From Sulfurirhabdus autotrophica (lineage in GTDB: Bacteria; Pseudomonadota; Gammaproteobacteria; Burkholderiales; SMCO01): a DNA stretch of 64,000 nt. The notes beneath the pieces are model-generated. The model did not search any database. It saw only the letters and a list, made by a program, of their open reading frames with translations, and was not told the origin of the DNA. Position 1 is the stretch's first letter, and every line of letters begins with the position of its first letter. The position numbers and the translations under genes are program-made. Shown here piece after piece: positions 36,888-46,448 of the stretch. The stretch covers positions 1 through 64,000 of the forward strand of contig NZ_SMCO01000012.1 in NCBI RefSeq assembly GCF_004346685.1, written 5' to 3'.

Positions 36888-37799
36888 ATGCATCGCATTA
36901 GTTTAATCATTCCTTGTTATCGGGATTCCGCAACGTTAGGCCGGGCAATTGAGTCGGCATATGCCCAAACGATGCCTGCCTATGAAATTATTGTTATTAA
37001 TGATTGTTCCCCAGAGACTGAAGAAATTGAGAAGGTTTTAAAAGCCTACAAGGATGTTGTTTACTTTAAAAACCCTGTCAATATTGGGTTGGCGGCTACA
37101 AGAAACAAAGGAGTTTCCATTGCAGGCGGTGAAATTGTTACATTTCTTGATGCGGATGATGAGTTGCACCCGCAGAAATTAGAATTGCAATATCCATTTG
37201 TTGGGAAAAATTGTGTAGTCGCATGCAATGTTGAGCGGGTTGCTATCGGACGTCTGCCTGGACAGTGGTGTCATTATGAGCAGGCAAATGCCAAGCTCTT
37301 CCGGGGTTCGAGATGGATGATCTATCGAAATGCCCTGACCGGAGCTTCACTGATGGTTTATAAATGCTTGCTAGAGCGAATGGGCGGGTATGATAGTGAC
37401 CTGCGTTCGTGTGAAGACTTCGATCTTTGGTTGCGTTTTGCTAAAGAGGGTATACAGATTAATAATATTCGCTTGCCACTGTACCGTTATTATTTTAATC
37501 AGAGCGGATTATCGAAGAATTATTTAAATATTTCTAACTGGGAAGTTAAAGTATTGCTAAAACACTTCAGCCGCGAATGCGTGACTTTGAGTAATTCAAA
37601 ATGGGCGGCTAGCGTATGGGCATTCTATTTATTAAAGCAAATGGCGCGTTATGAAGCTAGCAATGATCCTCAATTGGCAGAATTAATTGATAGTAATCTG
37701 TCAAAGTTGGATTCTGTATCATACTTGTTCACTTTGTTGCGATTAATCTGGATTTCTAGACTGCCTAAAGCATACGTTAAGTTGTTTGGTGGATTGTAA
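36888..37799 (+). CDS. Family-2 glycosyltransferase
   Basis: GT-A glycosyltransferase of 303 residues. ISLIIPCYRDSATLGRAIESAYAQT at the start, VINDCSPETEEIE, and TFLDADDELHPQKLE near residue 87 form the donor and metal site, while SCEDFDLWLRFAKEG near 185 is the catalytic-base region. It is related to its upstream neighbour but clearly distinct. Together they probably extend the lipid-linked glycan by two residues. Confidence 0.87.
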   Translation: MHRISLIIPCYRDSATLGRAIESAYAQTMPAYEIIVINDCSPETEEIEKVLKAYKDVVYFKNPVNIGLAATRNKGVSIAGGEIVTFLDADDELHPQKLELQYPFVGKNCVVACNVERVAIGRLPGQWCHYEQANAKLFRGSRWMIYRNALTGASLMVYKCLLERMGGYDSDLRSCEDFDLWLRFAKEGIQINNIRLPLYRYYFNQSGLSKNYLNISNWEVKVLLKHFSRECVTLSNSKWAASVWAFYLLKQMARYEASNDPQLAELIDSNLSKLDSVSYLFTLLRLIWISRLPKAYVKLFGGL

Positions 37800-37886
37800 A
37801 AGTGCTAAAAATAGTAGCCGTGAATCCTCTTTCCAATTTATCAAATTGTAATATAACAATCAGCAGTGAATTTCGGGAAAAAGTGG

Positions 37887-40796
37887 ATGCTTGATCAAAA
37901 TCAAGTTAATACTAAAACACATATCCATAAGTTTGGTATTCAGCCCTCAATATTATTGTGGATTGTTTTTTTCTGTTATGCCACTTTTATGGCATTGATA
38001 TTTCAAAAATTAATCTTACCTTTAATTCCGTCGCTACATGCTGGAAAAGGTTTGATGACAAATGATGCTGCATATTTTCATTCGGTAGCCGTAACACTTG
38101 CAGATGCTATTAATCAGCATGGCTGGGGAAGTTGGAAGCTATGGCCAGCTCCACCTGGAGCTATGGGGAATGTTGGGCTGCTTGCAGCATTATATGTGCT
38201 ATTTGGAAATGACCCATCGTTAATTATACCGATCAATGCAGCCGTACACGCGAGCGGGGGAGTGCTGATTTATCTTATTACCCGGAGGCTATGGGAAGGT
38301 AATGTAGGCAATGTTGCAGGTGTGATTGCAGCCTGTTTGTTTATTACGTTTCCATCTGCCCTCAATTGGTATGGTCAACTACACAAAGATGGGTATGCAA
38401 TACTTGGTATATTACTCGTATTATATTCTTGGGTCTGGTATATAGACCAACCCGGGAAATTAAAGGATGCCATTAGACTGGCACTGGGAAGCCTTTTAGG
38501 TATCCTTTTGATAGATTTTGTCAGGCCATACATTTTAAATTTGCTCATGATTGCCATTATGGGGTTTGTTGTAGGAATGCTGTTTTTTTCAATTTTCACA
38601 AAGAAGCTGGAACGACAATATAGTCATGCAGCTTTTGCAATTGTAGTGTTTGCACTAGTAGTTATTAGTTCGGTGATTTCCATAAAACTGCTTCCTTCAT
38701 CTGCTTCAATTAATGTAGAAAATGACAGCGAGATAGTTGCAAACATGTATGAGAGTTGCCCGGAACTTAAAAAATGGCAGTGGCATGCTAATGAATATTT
38801 GCCTGAGAAGTTTGAACATTATTTGGAAGCTGCTGCACGAGTGAGAGCCTTTTCTATATGTAAAGGTGCTTCAGCAAGATCTCAGATAGATAGCGATCGA
38901 TCGCCCAATAGTTTTCTGTCAGTTTTAGCGTATATGCCACGAAGTTTAGAAATTTCATTGTTAGCGCCTTTTCCAACCACTTGGGTTCAAAATATTAGCG
39001 CAATGAAACTGGTTGGGGTTATGGAAACAGCCATTTGGTATTTGATTATTCCAGGGGTCTTGCTAGCACTATACTATCGTCCTACACCTAAAATTATACT
39101 TTCGCTTGTTTTTGCCACAGTATTTTTAGCTATTTATGGTTTTGTTACTCCAAACGTAGGCACCTTATACCGCATTCGATTCCCATATTTATTTGTTTTC
39201 ATAGTGGTAGGTGCTTTGGGTTGGACATATTTTTTTATGAAAAGAAAAAAATATGAAAATGAAAAACAAATTGACAAAGAAGACACAGAGTTTGAAGTTA
39301 ATGATCAATCCTTGAGTAAAAATGATGCTCTTTCAAGGAGATCAATAACAACTGCAGGTTTTATGGTGTCAATCTTGACAATGGTTTCTTTTTTAGGCTT
39401 GTTTGTTCGTGACGTTTTGATGGCCAGATGGTTTGGTTTGGGTAACGAACTCGATATATTTTTTATCGCAATGATGTTGCCAATGTTCTTTGTTAATGTT
39501 CTTTGCGTGCCATTTGGAGCCGCCGTTATACCGTTTTTTATGGAATTAAAGGAAAAGATGTCTGTAGCTTTAGCGGATACGGTCGCTGAGCTTTCTTTTG
39601 CGGTCAATGCATTTTTGGCATTGTTATGCCTTGGTATCTATTTGTTGATGCCTATTCTGCTTCCGTTAATGGGATGGAGTTTTGAACAGGAAAAAATAAA
39701 CCACGTTTCCAGAATAATGTTGTTTGCATTGCCAATATTGTTCTTTAGTGGGATGACAATATTGGGTAATTCTTTATTAAATGCTTCTGGAAAGCTTTCT
39801 CAGCCCGCATTGTTACAACTTGTGGTACCTGTCCTGGCAGTTATTGTATTGATATTGTTTGGCCATCAGTTTGGTGTCATAGTTGTGGCTGCAGGTATGC
39901 TTTTTGGGCAAATAATCAATTTAGGATTAGTAATTATTTCCCTTAGAGGCCAAGGAATTACATTTTATCCACGCTGGCCTAAGCATTTGAAGTCTGTGTA
40001 TGCAGTATTGCCGCAATTTACAGTACTTGTTGCATCTGCATTATTTATTAATGCAGCAATCTTAATAGATAATGTTATGGCATCAAGTTTGGATACTGGT
40101 AGTGTTGCAGCGTTAAATTTGGGAAATAAGGTGGTGTTGTTTGTTACTGGCGTTATTGGTACGGGTTTGACTACGGTGATGTTGCCATATTTTTCTGGTT
40201 TCATGGCTCAACGCCGGCTGAGTGAAATGCGTCATGAACTATCCTTTTTTTTGTTTCTCATTAACCTGTTTGCTATTCCAGTGGCTCTAGGGCTTTATTT
40301 GATGTCGGATAATATTGTGCATTTCGCTTTTGAAGGAGGTGCTTTTGGTCGAGAGGAGGCTTCATTGGTTTCACGAGTAGTGAAATTTGGCGTGATACAA
40401 CTCCCATTTTTTGCCTGTAACGTTTTGTTATTGAAATTTGCGGTCGCGAGCCGCCACAATGCCTTGATAATAGTTACTTCTCTATCTGGACTTTGTTTAA
40501 ATGTAATTTTGAATCTTGCGTTTATGCCGCATTTTGGGGTGTCAGGTATCGCTTTAGCTACGACACTTTCCATGATGGTGACGACTGGACTTTTGTTAAT
40601 AATGATTTATAAGTTAAAGCATTTGGAAGGGTTGGATTTAGTATGTATCCTCCTTTTCTGGGCCCTTTTTCTGACAGAAGTTCTCTGTTTATATTATAAA
40701 AGCTATGTTGGAGTGTTCGTCGCAACTTTAGCGATGTTGTTTCTGGTTGCAGGAAGCGGCAAATTGTTTTTTGGAAACAAACCTATCTCTATTTAG
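37887..40796 (+). CDS. Fused GT-C-like membrane glycosyltransferase and MurJ/Wzx-like flippase
   Basis: Very large inner-membrane protein of 969 residues. Residues 1 to about 450 are polytopic, with about ten hydrophobic helices and an early extracytoplasmic MTNDAAYFHSVA loop like the acidic loop-1 motif of GT-C (PMT/ArnT-like) enzymes. A charged cytoplasmic linker (about 450-480, MKRKKYENEKQIDKEDTE) leads into a complete MOP-superfamily domain most like MurJ, with SFLGLFVRDVLMARWFG, VPFGAAVIPFF and GVSGIALATTLSM. I used the ATG at 37887 with GGGA eight bases upstream; a GTG at 37866 lacks a ribosome binding site. Such a protein could both glycosylate and flip lipid-linked glycans, but that is inference. 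Strongly AT-rich. Confidence 0.8.
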   Translation: MLDQNQVNTKTHIHKFGIQPSILLWIVFFCYATFMALIFQKLILPLIPSLHAGKGLMTNDAAYFHSVAVTLADAINQHGWGSWKLWPAPPGAMGNVGLLAALYVLFGNDPSLIIPINAAVHASGGVLIYLITRRLWEGNVGNVAGVIAACLFITFPSALNWYGQLHKDGYAILGILLVLYSWVWYIDQPGKLKDAIRLALGSLLGILLIDFVRPYILNLLMIAIMGFVVGMLFFSIFTKKLERQYSHAAFAIVVFALVVISSVISIKLLPSSASINVENDSEIVANMYESCPELKKWQWHANEYLPEKFEHYLEAAARVRAFSICKGASARSQIDSDRSPNSFLSVLAYMPRSLEISLLAPFPTTWVQNISAMKLVGVMETAIWYLIIPGVLLALYYRPTPKIILSLVFATVFLAIYGFVTPNVGTLYRIRFPYLFVFIVVGALGWTYFFMKRKKYENEKQIDKEDTEFEVNDQSLSKNDALSRRSITTAGFMVSILTMVSFLGLFVRDVLMARWFGLGNELDIFFIAMMLPMFFVNVLCVPFGAAVIPFFMELKEKMSVALADTVAELSFAVNAFLALLCLGIYLLMPILLPLMGWSFEQEKINHVSRIMLFALPILFFSGMTILGNSLLNASGKLSQPALLQLVVPVLAVIVLILFGHQFGVIVVAAGMLFGQIINLGLVIISLRGQGITFYPRWPKHLKSVYAVLPQFTVLVASALFINAAILIDNVMASSLDTGSVAALNLGNKVVLFVTGVIGTGLTTVMLPYFSGFMAQRRLSEMRHELSFFLFLINLFAIPVALGLYLMSDNIVHFAFEGGAFGREEASLVSRVVKFGVIQLPFFACNVLLLKFAVASRHNALIIVTSLSGLCLNVILNLAFMPHFGVSGIALATTLSMMVTTGLLLIMIYKLKHLEGLDLVCILLFWALFLTEVLCLYYKSYVGVFVATLAMLFLVAGSGKLFFGNKPISI

Positions 40797-40918
40797 AGTT
40801 CAGGATGAGTATTTACAATTTAAATCCGCGTAACATTGCTTTTTATAAGATGGCGAAATGTTTATAGTCCGATATTTCTGTTTTTCGATTCCTCATATAA
40901 AAAAGTTGTAGATCCATT

Positions 40919-42061
40919 GTGAAAAAAATTTGTATTGTTACTGCAAGTGAAATGACAGTTCAAGCCTTTTTGCTTAACCATTTGAAGGCTATGCAAGAAA
41001 TCTATGAAGTTTATGTTATTACAAATACAGTGACGCCCGATTTTCTTCAAGCGTTTGGAATTCAAGCTAAAGTAATCCCTTTACGGATTGAAAGGAAAAT
41101 TTCACTTTGGACAGATTTGCGTGCAATGTTTAGCCTTTTTCTTGTTTTTCGGCAGAACCATTTTGACCTGGTTCATTCGGTTACTCCTAAAGCAGGTTTG
41201 TTATCAATGATGGCAGGATGTTTTGCTTTTATCCCGATTCGACTTCATACATTTACAGGTCAGGTTTGGGCAACAAGATCTGGCTTGGGACGTTTTGTGT
41301 TAAAAAATGTGGATAGGCTGCTAGGTAAGTGTGCCACACATCTCTTGGTGGATAGTGTTTCACAGAAGGAGTTCTTAGTTCACGAGCATGTTCTCTCTTC
41401 AAATAAGGCGACTGTTCTTGTACACGGTTCCATAAGTGGTGTGAATACCGAGCGCTTTAAACCAAATCCCATTTCCCGGAGGAAAATTAGACAGCAAATT
41501 GGCATTGCTGAAACTGGCATTCTGTTTCTTTTTTTGGGGCGATTAACCAAAGATAAAGGCATATTGGATTTGGTTGAGGCATTTACCCGGCTTCGCAAAG
41601 ATAATCAAGAGATCCATTTGCTGTTGGTTGGCCCAGATGAGGATGCAGTTCAAAAGGCTATTAGAGAAGTTAGCAGTGATTGCATAGGTAGTATTAATTT
41701 TGTAGGGTTTACTAATACTCCGGAAGCGTATATGGCTGCAGCAGATGTATTTTGCCTTCCCAGTTATCGAGAAGGCTTTGGAAGCGTCATTATCGAAGCA
41801 GCATGTGTGGGTATCCCGGCTATTGGTTCGAGGATTTATGGCATTGTTGATGCTATTGAAGACGGAAAGTCAGGCTTGTTGCATGATGCAAAAAATGTTC
41901 AGGATTTGTTGGATAAAATGCGATTGTTGGCATCAGACAGCGAGTTGAGGGGTAAAATGGGACGATATGCGCAAAACCGTGCGAAAAGTCTTTTTCCAAC
42001 ATCAATAGTGACTGCGGCACTGTTGGAATATTATCAGGAATTGCTGCCGGAAACGTTATGA
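40919..42061 (+). CDS. Family-4 glycosyltransferase (PglA/WbnK-like)
   Basis: GT-B glycosyltransferase of 380 residues. Its N-terminal part ([28 protein letters not shown]) matches the group that adds a second sugar to undecaprenyl-linked bacillosamine or QuiNAc, such as PglA. The C-terminal domain has [18 protein letters not shown] and the EX7E motif in [18 protein letters not shown]. Start is GTG at 40919. It overlaps the next gene (ATGA), which encodes the phosphoglycosyl transferase that makes its probable acceptor. Confidence 0.88.
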   Translation: MKKICIVTASEMTVQAFLLNHLKAMQEIYEVYVITNTVTPDFLQAFGIQAKVIPLRIERKISLWTDLRAMFSLFLVFRQNHFDLVHSVTPKAGLLSMMAGCFAFIPIRLHTFTGQVWATRSGLGRFVLKNVDRLLGKCATHLLVDSVSQKEFLVHEHVLSSNKATVLVHGSISGVNTERFKPNPISRRKIRQQIGIAETGILFLFLGRLTKDKGILDLVEAFTRLRKDNQEIHLLLVGPDEDAVQKAIREVSSDCIGSINFVGFTNTPEAYMAAADVFCLPSYREGFGSVIIEAACVGIPAIGSRIYGIVDAIEDGKSGLLHDAKNVQDLLDKMRLLASDSELRGKMGRYAQNRAKSLFPTSIVTAALLEYYQELLPETL

Positions 42062-42666
42062 TAAAACGCTTTCTTGATATGCTTTCTTCATTGATTTTGT
42101 TGATACTTTTTTCCCCTGTTATGGTTGTTGTAGCAATCTTGGTTCAGATTTTTATCGGTAGCCCGTTTTTGTTTAAACAGTTAAGGCCCGGCAAAAATGC
42201 CAAACCTTTTTATCTGTATAAATTTCGCACCATGAGTAATGAGCGTAATGGCAGAGGTGAGTTTTTGCCTGATGAGTATCGATTGCAGAGATTCGGGAAA
42301 ATATTACGTCGTTTAAGTTTGGATGAACTTCCGCAGTTGATTAATGTGTTGAAAGGCGATATGAGTTTGGTCGGCCCTCGTCCGTTATTGATGGAATATT
42401 TGTCGTTGTATTCTGCTGATCAGGCCAGACGACATGATGTAAGGCCAGGTATTACAGGATGGGCGCAGGTGAACGGACGAAATGCAATCAGTTGGGAGGA
42501 GCGATTTAAGCTGGATGTCTGGTATGTGGATCACCAGTCTTTGCTGCTTGATTTAAAGATCTTTTGGCTTACAGTGATGAAAGTATTGCGTTCAGAAGGG
42601 GTCAATCAAGAGGGGCATGTAACGATGGAAAAATTTGCGGGCAATGCAAGAAACGATGTTAGATGA
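42058..42666 (+). CDS. Initiating phosphoglycosyl transferase (PglC-like)
   Basis: Small monotopic bacterial sugar transferase of 202 residues that moves a phospho-sugar from a UDP-sugar to undecaprenyl phosphate, the committed first step of a lipid-linked glycan. The re-entrant hydrophobic helix is at about 10-33, [21 protein letters not shown] follows, and the catalytic dyad is D89-E90 in [10 protein letters not shown], then [12 protein letters not shown]. Short forms like this belong to the PglC class, and the next three genes make the matching UDP-sugar. Overlaps its neighbour by 23 bases. Confidence 0.92.
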   Translation: MIKRFLDMLSSLILLILFSPVMVVVAILVQIFIGSPFLFKQLRPGKNAKPFYLYKFRTMSNERNGRGEFLPDEYRLQRFGKILRRLSLDELPQLINVLKGDMSLVGPRPLLMEYLSLYSADQARRHDVRPGITGWAQVNGRNAISWEERFKLDVWYVDHQSLLLDLKIFWLTVMKVLRSEGVNQEGHVTMEKFAGNARNDVR

Positions 42667-43300
42667 AAAAGAATCCATTTTTGTGTTTGGCGCTAGCGGC
42701 CACGCAAAAGTAGTTATTGATGCGATTGAAAAGCAGGGAGCGTTTAAAATTGCTTTTCTGATAGATGATAATAAGGCTCTCTGGGGGCAAGACTTTTATG
42801 GTTATCCTGTCTATGGAGGCAGGGAAACATTAGTTGCCGAAAGCCAAGAAATTCTGACAGATAGAGGGATTGTCGCAATCGGTGAAAATAATATCAGGTT
42901 GAAAGTGGCTGAATGGCTTGTGAAAAATGGATTTAAACTTGTGAGCGTGATTCATCCATCCGTACAAATTGCTCGTGGGGTAAAGGTTGGGCGTGGATCC
43001 GTGATTATGGCGGGTTGCATTATTAATTCGGACGCGGTTATAGGTGAAAATGCCATTATCAATACTGCAGCAACAGTGGACCATGATTGTGCAGTTGGTA
43101 ATGGGGTGCATATTGCGCCAGGAAGCCATCTGTGTGGCAATGTACAAGTGGGTGAGGGTAGTTTGATAGGTGCGGCCAGTGTTATCACGCCAGGTATTTC
43201 TATTGGCAATGGGGTTGTCGTTGGAGCTGGATCGACTGTGATTAAAAACGTAAATGAAAATGAAAAAGTGGTGGGTTCACCCGCCCGCATCGTTAAATAA
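42644..43300 (+). CDS. Sugar N-acetyltransferase, PglD/NeuD-like
   Basis: Acetyltransferase of 218 residues. The N-terminal alpha/beta domain [16 protein letters not shown] binds the UDP-sugar, and from about residue 100 a left-handed beta-helix of hexapeptide repeats ([37 protein letters not shown]) holds acetyl-CoA; H in VDHDCAVG is the catalytic base. With the aminotransferase downstream it should make UDP-N,N'-diacetylbacillosamine. ATG codons at 42644 and 42656 are possible starts. Confidence 0.9.
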   Translation: MQETMLDEKESIFVFGASGHAKVVIDAIEKQGAFKIAFLIDDNKALWGQDFYGYPVYGGRETLVAESQEILTDRGIVAIGENNIRLKVAEWLVKNGFKLVSVIHPSVQIARGVKVGRGSVIMAGCIINSDAVIGENAIINTAATVDHDCAVGNGVHIAPGSHLCGNVQVGEGSLIGAASVITPGISIGNGVVVGAGSTVIKNVNENEKVVGSPARIVK

Positions 43301-43320
43301 AGATTCTGGATCAATTTGAT

Positions 43321-44535
43321 ATGAAATTTGTAGATCATTTGGCCATTGATGGTAATGAGCCACTACGCTCAGAGCCATTCGCCCCTTGGCCTTATTTTGA
43401 GCGGGATGAGATAGCGGTTGTCGAAAACGTGCTTGCATCTGGCAAAGTGAACTATTGGACCGGACAAGAAGGCCGCAAGTTTGAAGAAGAATTTGCATCC
43501 TTTGTTGGGTGTCAGTATGCAATTGCCCTTGCCAATGGAACGGTGGCGCTGGAGTTGGCTTTGTATGCGTTAGGTATTGGCCCCGGTGATGAGGTGATTC
43601 TTACTAGCCGGACTTTCATTGCTTCTGCAAGCTGTGTGGTTATGCGTGGCGCGACTCCAGTTATGGCTGACGTTGATCTGGTTAGCCAGAATGTAACAGC
43701 TGACAGCATCCGAGCTGTCTTATCACCCAGGACGAAAGCGATAATAGCGGTGCATTTAGCTGGATGGCCATGTGAAATGGATCCTATCCTAGCATTGGCT
43801 AATGAGTATGGGCTGAAGGTAATTGAAGACTGCGCTCAGGCCCATGGTGCAACTTATAAAGGAAAGCTGGTTGGTTCGTTGGGTGATGTGGCAGCTTTCT
43901 CATTTTGTCAGGACAAGATTATGACCACTGGAGGTGAAGGTGGCATGTTTACGACTAATGACCGGCAAATATGGGAAAAAGCTTGGGCATTTAAAGATCA
44001 TGGCAAGAGCTATGATGCAATTTATAACCGGGAAGCTAAGCCAGGCTTCAACTGGGTGCATGATTCTTTTGGCACAAATTGGCGTATAACCGAAATGCAG
44101 GCAGCTATCGGGCGGGTCCAGCTTCTAAAATTACCCGCTTGGCTAGAAACCAGGCGGCGAAATGCCCTGATTTTGAGACAATGTTTTGAGAAAATACCTG
44201 GATTGCGAGTAACCGTTGCACCAGAATATGTGGACCATGCTTACTACAAATTTTATACATTTACAAAATCAGAAATGTTAAAAGCAGGTTGGGATAGGGA
44301 TAAAATAATGCTGGCGATTGTGGCTGAAGGCGTTCCATGCTTTAGTGGCAGCTGCAGTGAAATATATCTGGAGAAAGCCTTCCCAAAATCCATGCGACCT
44401 CCTGCGAGACTGCCGATAGCTAAACAACTTGGTGAAACCAGCTTGATGTTTTTGGTGCATCCGACGCTTGAAGAAAAAGATATGCACGATATTTGCCAGG
44501 CTGTAGAAAAAGTCATGAGAGCTGCGGTGCAATGA
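43321..44535 (+). CDS. UDP-4-keto-sugar aminotransferase, PglE-like
   Basis: DegT/DnrJ/EryC1/StrS PLP aminotransferase of 404 residues. The PLP lysine is K199 in FSFCQDKIMTTGGEGG and D170 lies in VIEDCAQAHGA. It aminates C4 of the 4-keto-6-deoxy UDP-sugar produced by the dehydratase downstream. The serine-lysine region and the size are normal. A second, only distantly similar aminotransferase (PseC) serves the pseudaminic acid route. Confidence 0.92.
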   Translation: MKFVDHLAIDGNEPLRSEPFAPWPYFERDEIAVVENVLASGKVNYWTGQEGRKFEEEFASFVGCQYAIALANGTVALELALYALGIGPGDEVILTSRTFIASASCVVMRGATPVMADVDLVSQNVTADSIRAVLSPRTKAIIAVHLAGWPCEMDPILALANEYGLKVIEDCAQAHGATYKGKLVGSLGDVAAFSFCQDKIMTTGGEGGMFTTNDRQIWEKAWAFKDHGKSYDAIYNREAKPGFNWVHDSFGTNWRITEMQAAIGRVQLLKLPAWLETRRRNALILRQCFEKIPGLRVTVAPEYVDHAYYKFYTFTKSEMLKAGWDRDKIMLAIVAEGVPCFSGSCSEIYLEKAFPKSMRPPARLPIAKQLGETSLMFLVHPTLEEKDMHDICQAVEKVMRAAVQ

Positions 44536-44569
44536 TCCGAATAAACATAATTTTGGATTTGAGAGCCGA

Positions 44570-46393
44570 ATGAACATAAGAGGTTTGTTGGCTTTTTTAC
44601 ATGATGTTTTGGCTTCGGCAGCGGCGTGGGTTGTGGCTTATTGGCTGCGTTTCAACCTGGATATTCCTCCTTCTTATACCCAGAATATGCTGCAAACCTT
44701 GCTCTATGTGGTCCCTGTACAGGCTGCGGTATTCTGGTATTTCGGTTTGTATCGTGGTATCTGGCGCTATGCTAGTTTGCCTGATATTAAGCGGATATTG
44801 ATAGCCGTTATTTTGGCAACCTTACTGGGTTCGCTTACTTTAATGTTGTTCAGGGCGTCAGGCCAGATTCCTCGTACGGTATTTTTGCTTGATCCCGTTT
44901 TGTTAGTGATGTTAATGGGCGGAAGTCGGCTACTCTATCGCGCTTGGAAAGAACATCGGTTATATGGCACATTTCAGTTGCAAGGCTTGCCGGTTCTGAT
45001 TCTGGGAGCGGGTGATGCGGCGGCTAACTTGATCAAGGCACTTGAGAGAAGTAACGAATGGCGCGTTGTTGGTGTCCTTGATGACAATATACACAAGCAT
45101 GGAAGGTTGGTTCAGGGTGTGCCTATTTTGGGCAGGCTGGATGAATTGCCTTTATTTGCAACAAAACTATCTGTCGGACAGGCAATTATTGCAATGCCGT
45201 CTGCCTCTCATGCCATTCGCAGACGAGTGGTAGGGCTATGCACCGATGCTGGAATTAGGGTTCTAACGGTTCCGTCATTTGAAGATTTGATGTCAGGGAA
45301 GGTTGCAGTCTCGCAAATACGGAATGTCGAGCTCGATGATTTGCTTGGGCGTGACCCGGTGGTGCTGGATGATAAACAGTTACACAATTTCTTGACAGAT
45401 AAAGTGGTGATGGTAAGTGGAGCTGGTGGCTCTATTGGCTCGGAGCTTTGCCGTCAAATTGCTAAATTTAATCCAAAGCATTTGGTGCTATTTGAACTGA
45501 ATGAATTTGCTCTGTACACGATAGAGCAGGAATTTCTTGAGAAGTTTCCAAAAATCAGTGTGATATCTGTAGTAGGGGATGTAAAAAAACGAGCCAGAGT
45601 GGATCAGGTAATTGAGACGCATCAACCTACGGTGATATTTCACGCGGCAGCGTATAAGCACGTGCCTCTCATGGAGAGAGAAAATGCTTGGGAGGCTATG
45701 CAAAATAATATTTTAGGAACTTATTGTCTGGCCAGTTCTGCAGTGCAACACGGAGTAGAAAAGTTTGTGCTGATTTCGACTGACAAGGCGGTGAATCCCA
45801 CAAATGTCATGGGGGCAAGTAAGCGTCTCGCTGAAATGGTATGTCAAGGCCTGCAACAGAAAGAGCAAACAAAGTTTGTGATGGTGAGATTTGGAAATGT
45901 ATTGGGCAGTACAGGCAGCGTGATACCAAAATTCCGTGAGCAAATTGCAAATGGAGGACCTATTACCGTGACTGACCCCGAAATAACCCGCTACTTCATG
46001 TCTATTCCTGAGGCTGCGCAACTGGTATTGCAGGCAGGTTCAATGGGTAAGGGCGGTGAAGTATTTGTCATGGATATGGGTGAGCCGGTTCGTATTGTTG
46101 AACTGGCAAAAGACATGATCAGATTGTCTGGATTTAATGAGGAAGATATAAAAATAGTCTTTACTGGATTAAGGCCCGGTGAAAAGCTGTATGAGGAATT
46201 ACTTGCTGATGACGAGCATACGTTACCTACGCCTCATCCAAAATTGAGAATCGCAAAAGCCCGTGAAGCAGATTTGAAGTGGCTTGAGAAATTGGTAACG
46301 TATTTGTCTGAAAGCCCCATTTTGAAAGATGAAGACGTCAGGCGAGACTTAAAAGAGTGGGTGCCAGAGTATTCATGTAGTAATGGTAAATAG
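44570..46393 (+). CDS. Membrane UDP-GlcNAc 4,6-dehydratase, PglF/WbpM/CapD-like
   Basis: Two-part protein of 607 residues. Four hydrophobic helices occupy about 1-110, then a CoA-binding-like Rossmann domain (VLILGAGDAAANLI, about 140-250), then a catalytic SDR domain with SGAGGSIGSELCRQI near 283, AAYKHVPLME with the catalytic lysine near 362, and STDKAVNPTNVMGASK near 402-420. Methionine replaces the SDR tyrosine in the last motif, which is normal in this family. It makes the 4-keto-6-deoxy-UDP-sugar for the PglE- and PglD-like enzymes just upstream and ends the long plus-strand series. Confidence 0.94.
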   Translation: MNIRGLLAFLHDVLASAAAWVVAYWLRFNLDIPPSYTQNMLQTLLYVVPVQAAVFWYFGLYRGIWRYASLPDIKRILIAVILATLLGSLTLMLFRASGQIPRTVFLLDPVLLVMLMGGSRLLYRAWKEHRLYGTFQLQGLPVLILGAGDAAANLIKALERSNEWRVVGVLDDNIHKHGRLVQGVPILGRLDELPLFATKLSVGQAIIAMPSASHAIRRRVVGLCTDAGIRVLTVPSFEDLMSGKVAVSQIRNVELDDLLGRDPVVLDDKQLHNFLTDKVVMVSGAGGSIGSELCRQIAKFNPKHLVLFELNEFALYTIEQEFLEKFPKISVISVVGDVKKRARVDQVIETHQPTVIFHAAAYKHVPLMERENAWEAMQNNILGTYCLASSAVQHGVEKFVLISTDKAVNPTNVMGASKRLAEMVCQGLQQKEQTKFVMVRFGNVLGSTGSVIPKFREQIANGGPITVTDPEITRYFMSIPEAAQLVLQAGSMGKGGEVFVMDMGEPVRIVELAKDMIRLSGFNEEDIKIVFTGLRPGEKLYEELLADDEHTLPTPHPKLRIAKAREADLKWLEKLVTYLSESPILKDEDVRRDLKEWVPEYSCSNGK

Positions 46394-46448
46394 TGCTCTT
46401 CATCAAAAAGCAAGTTTTCGCTGAGGAGTTAAGCTTACTTTGAATGGT

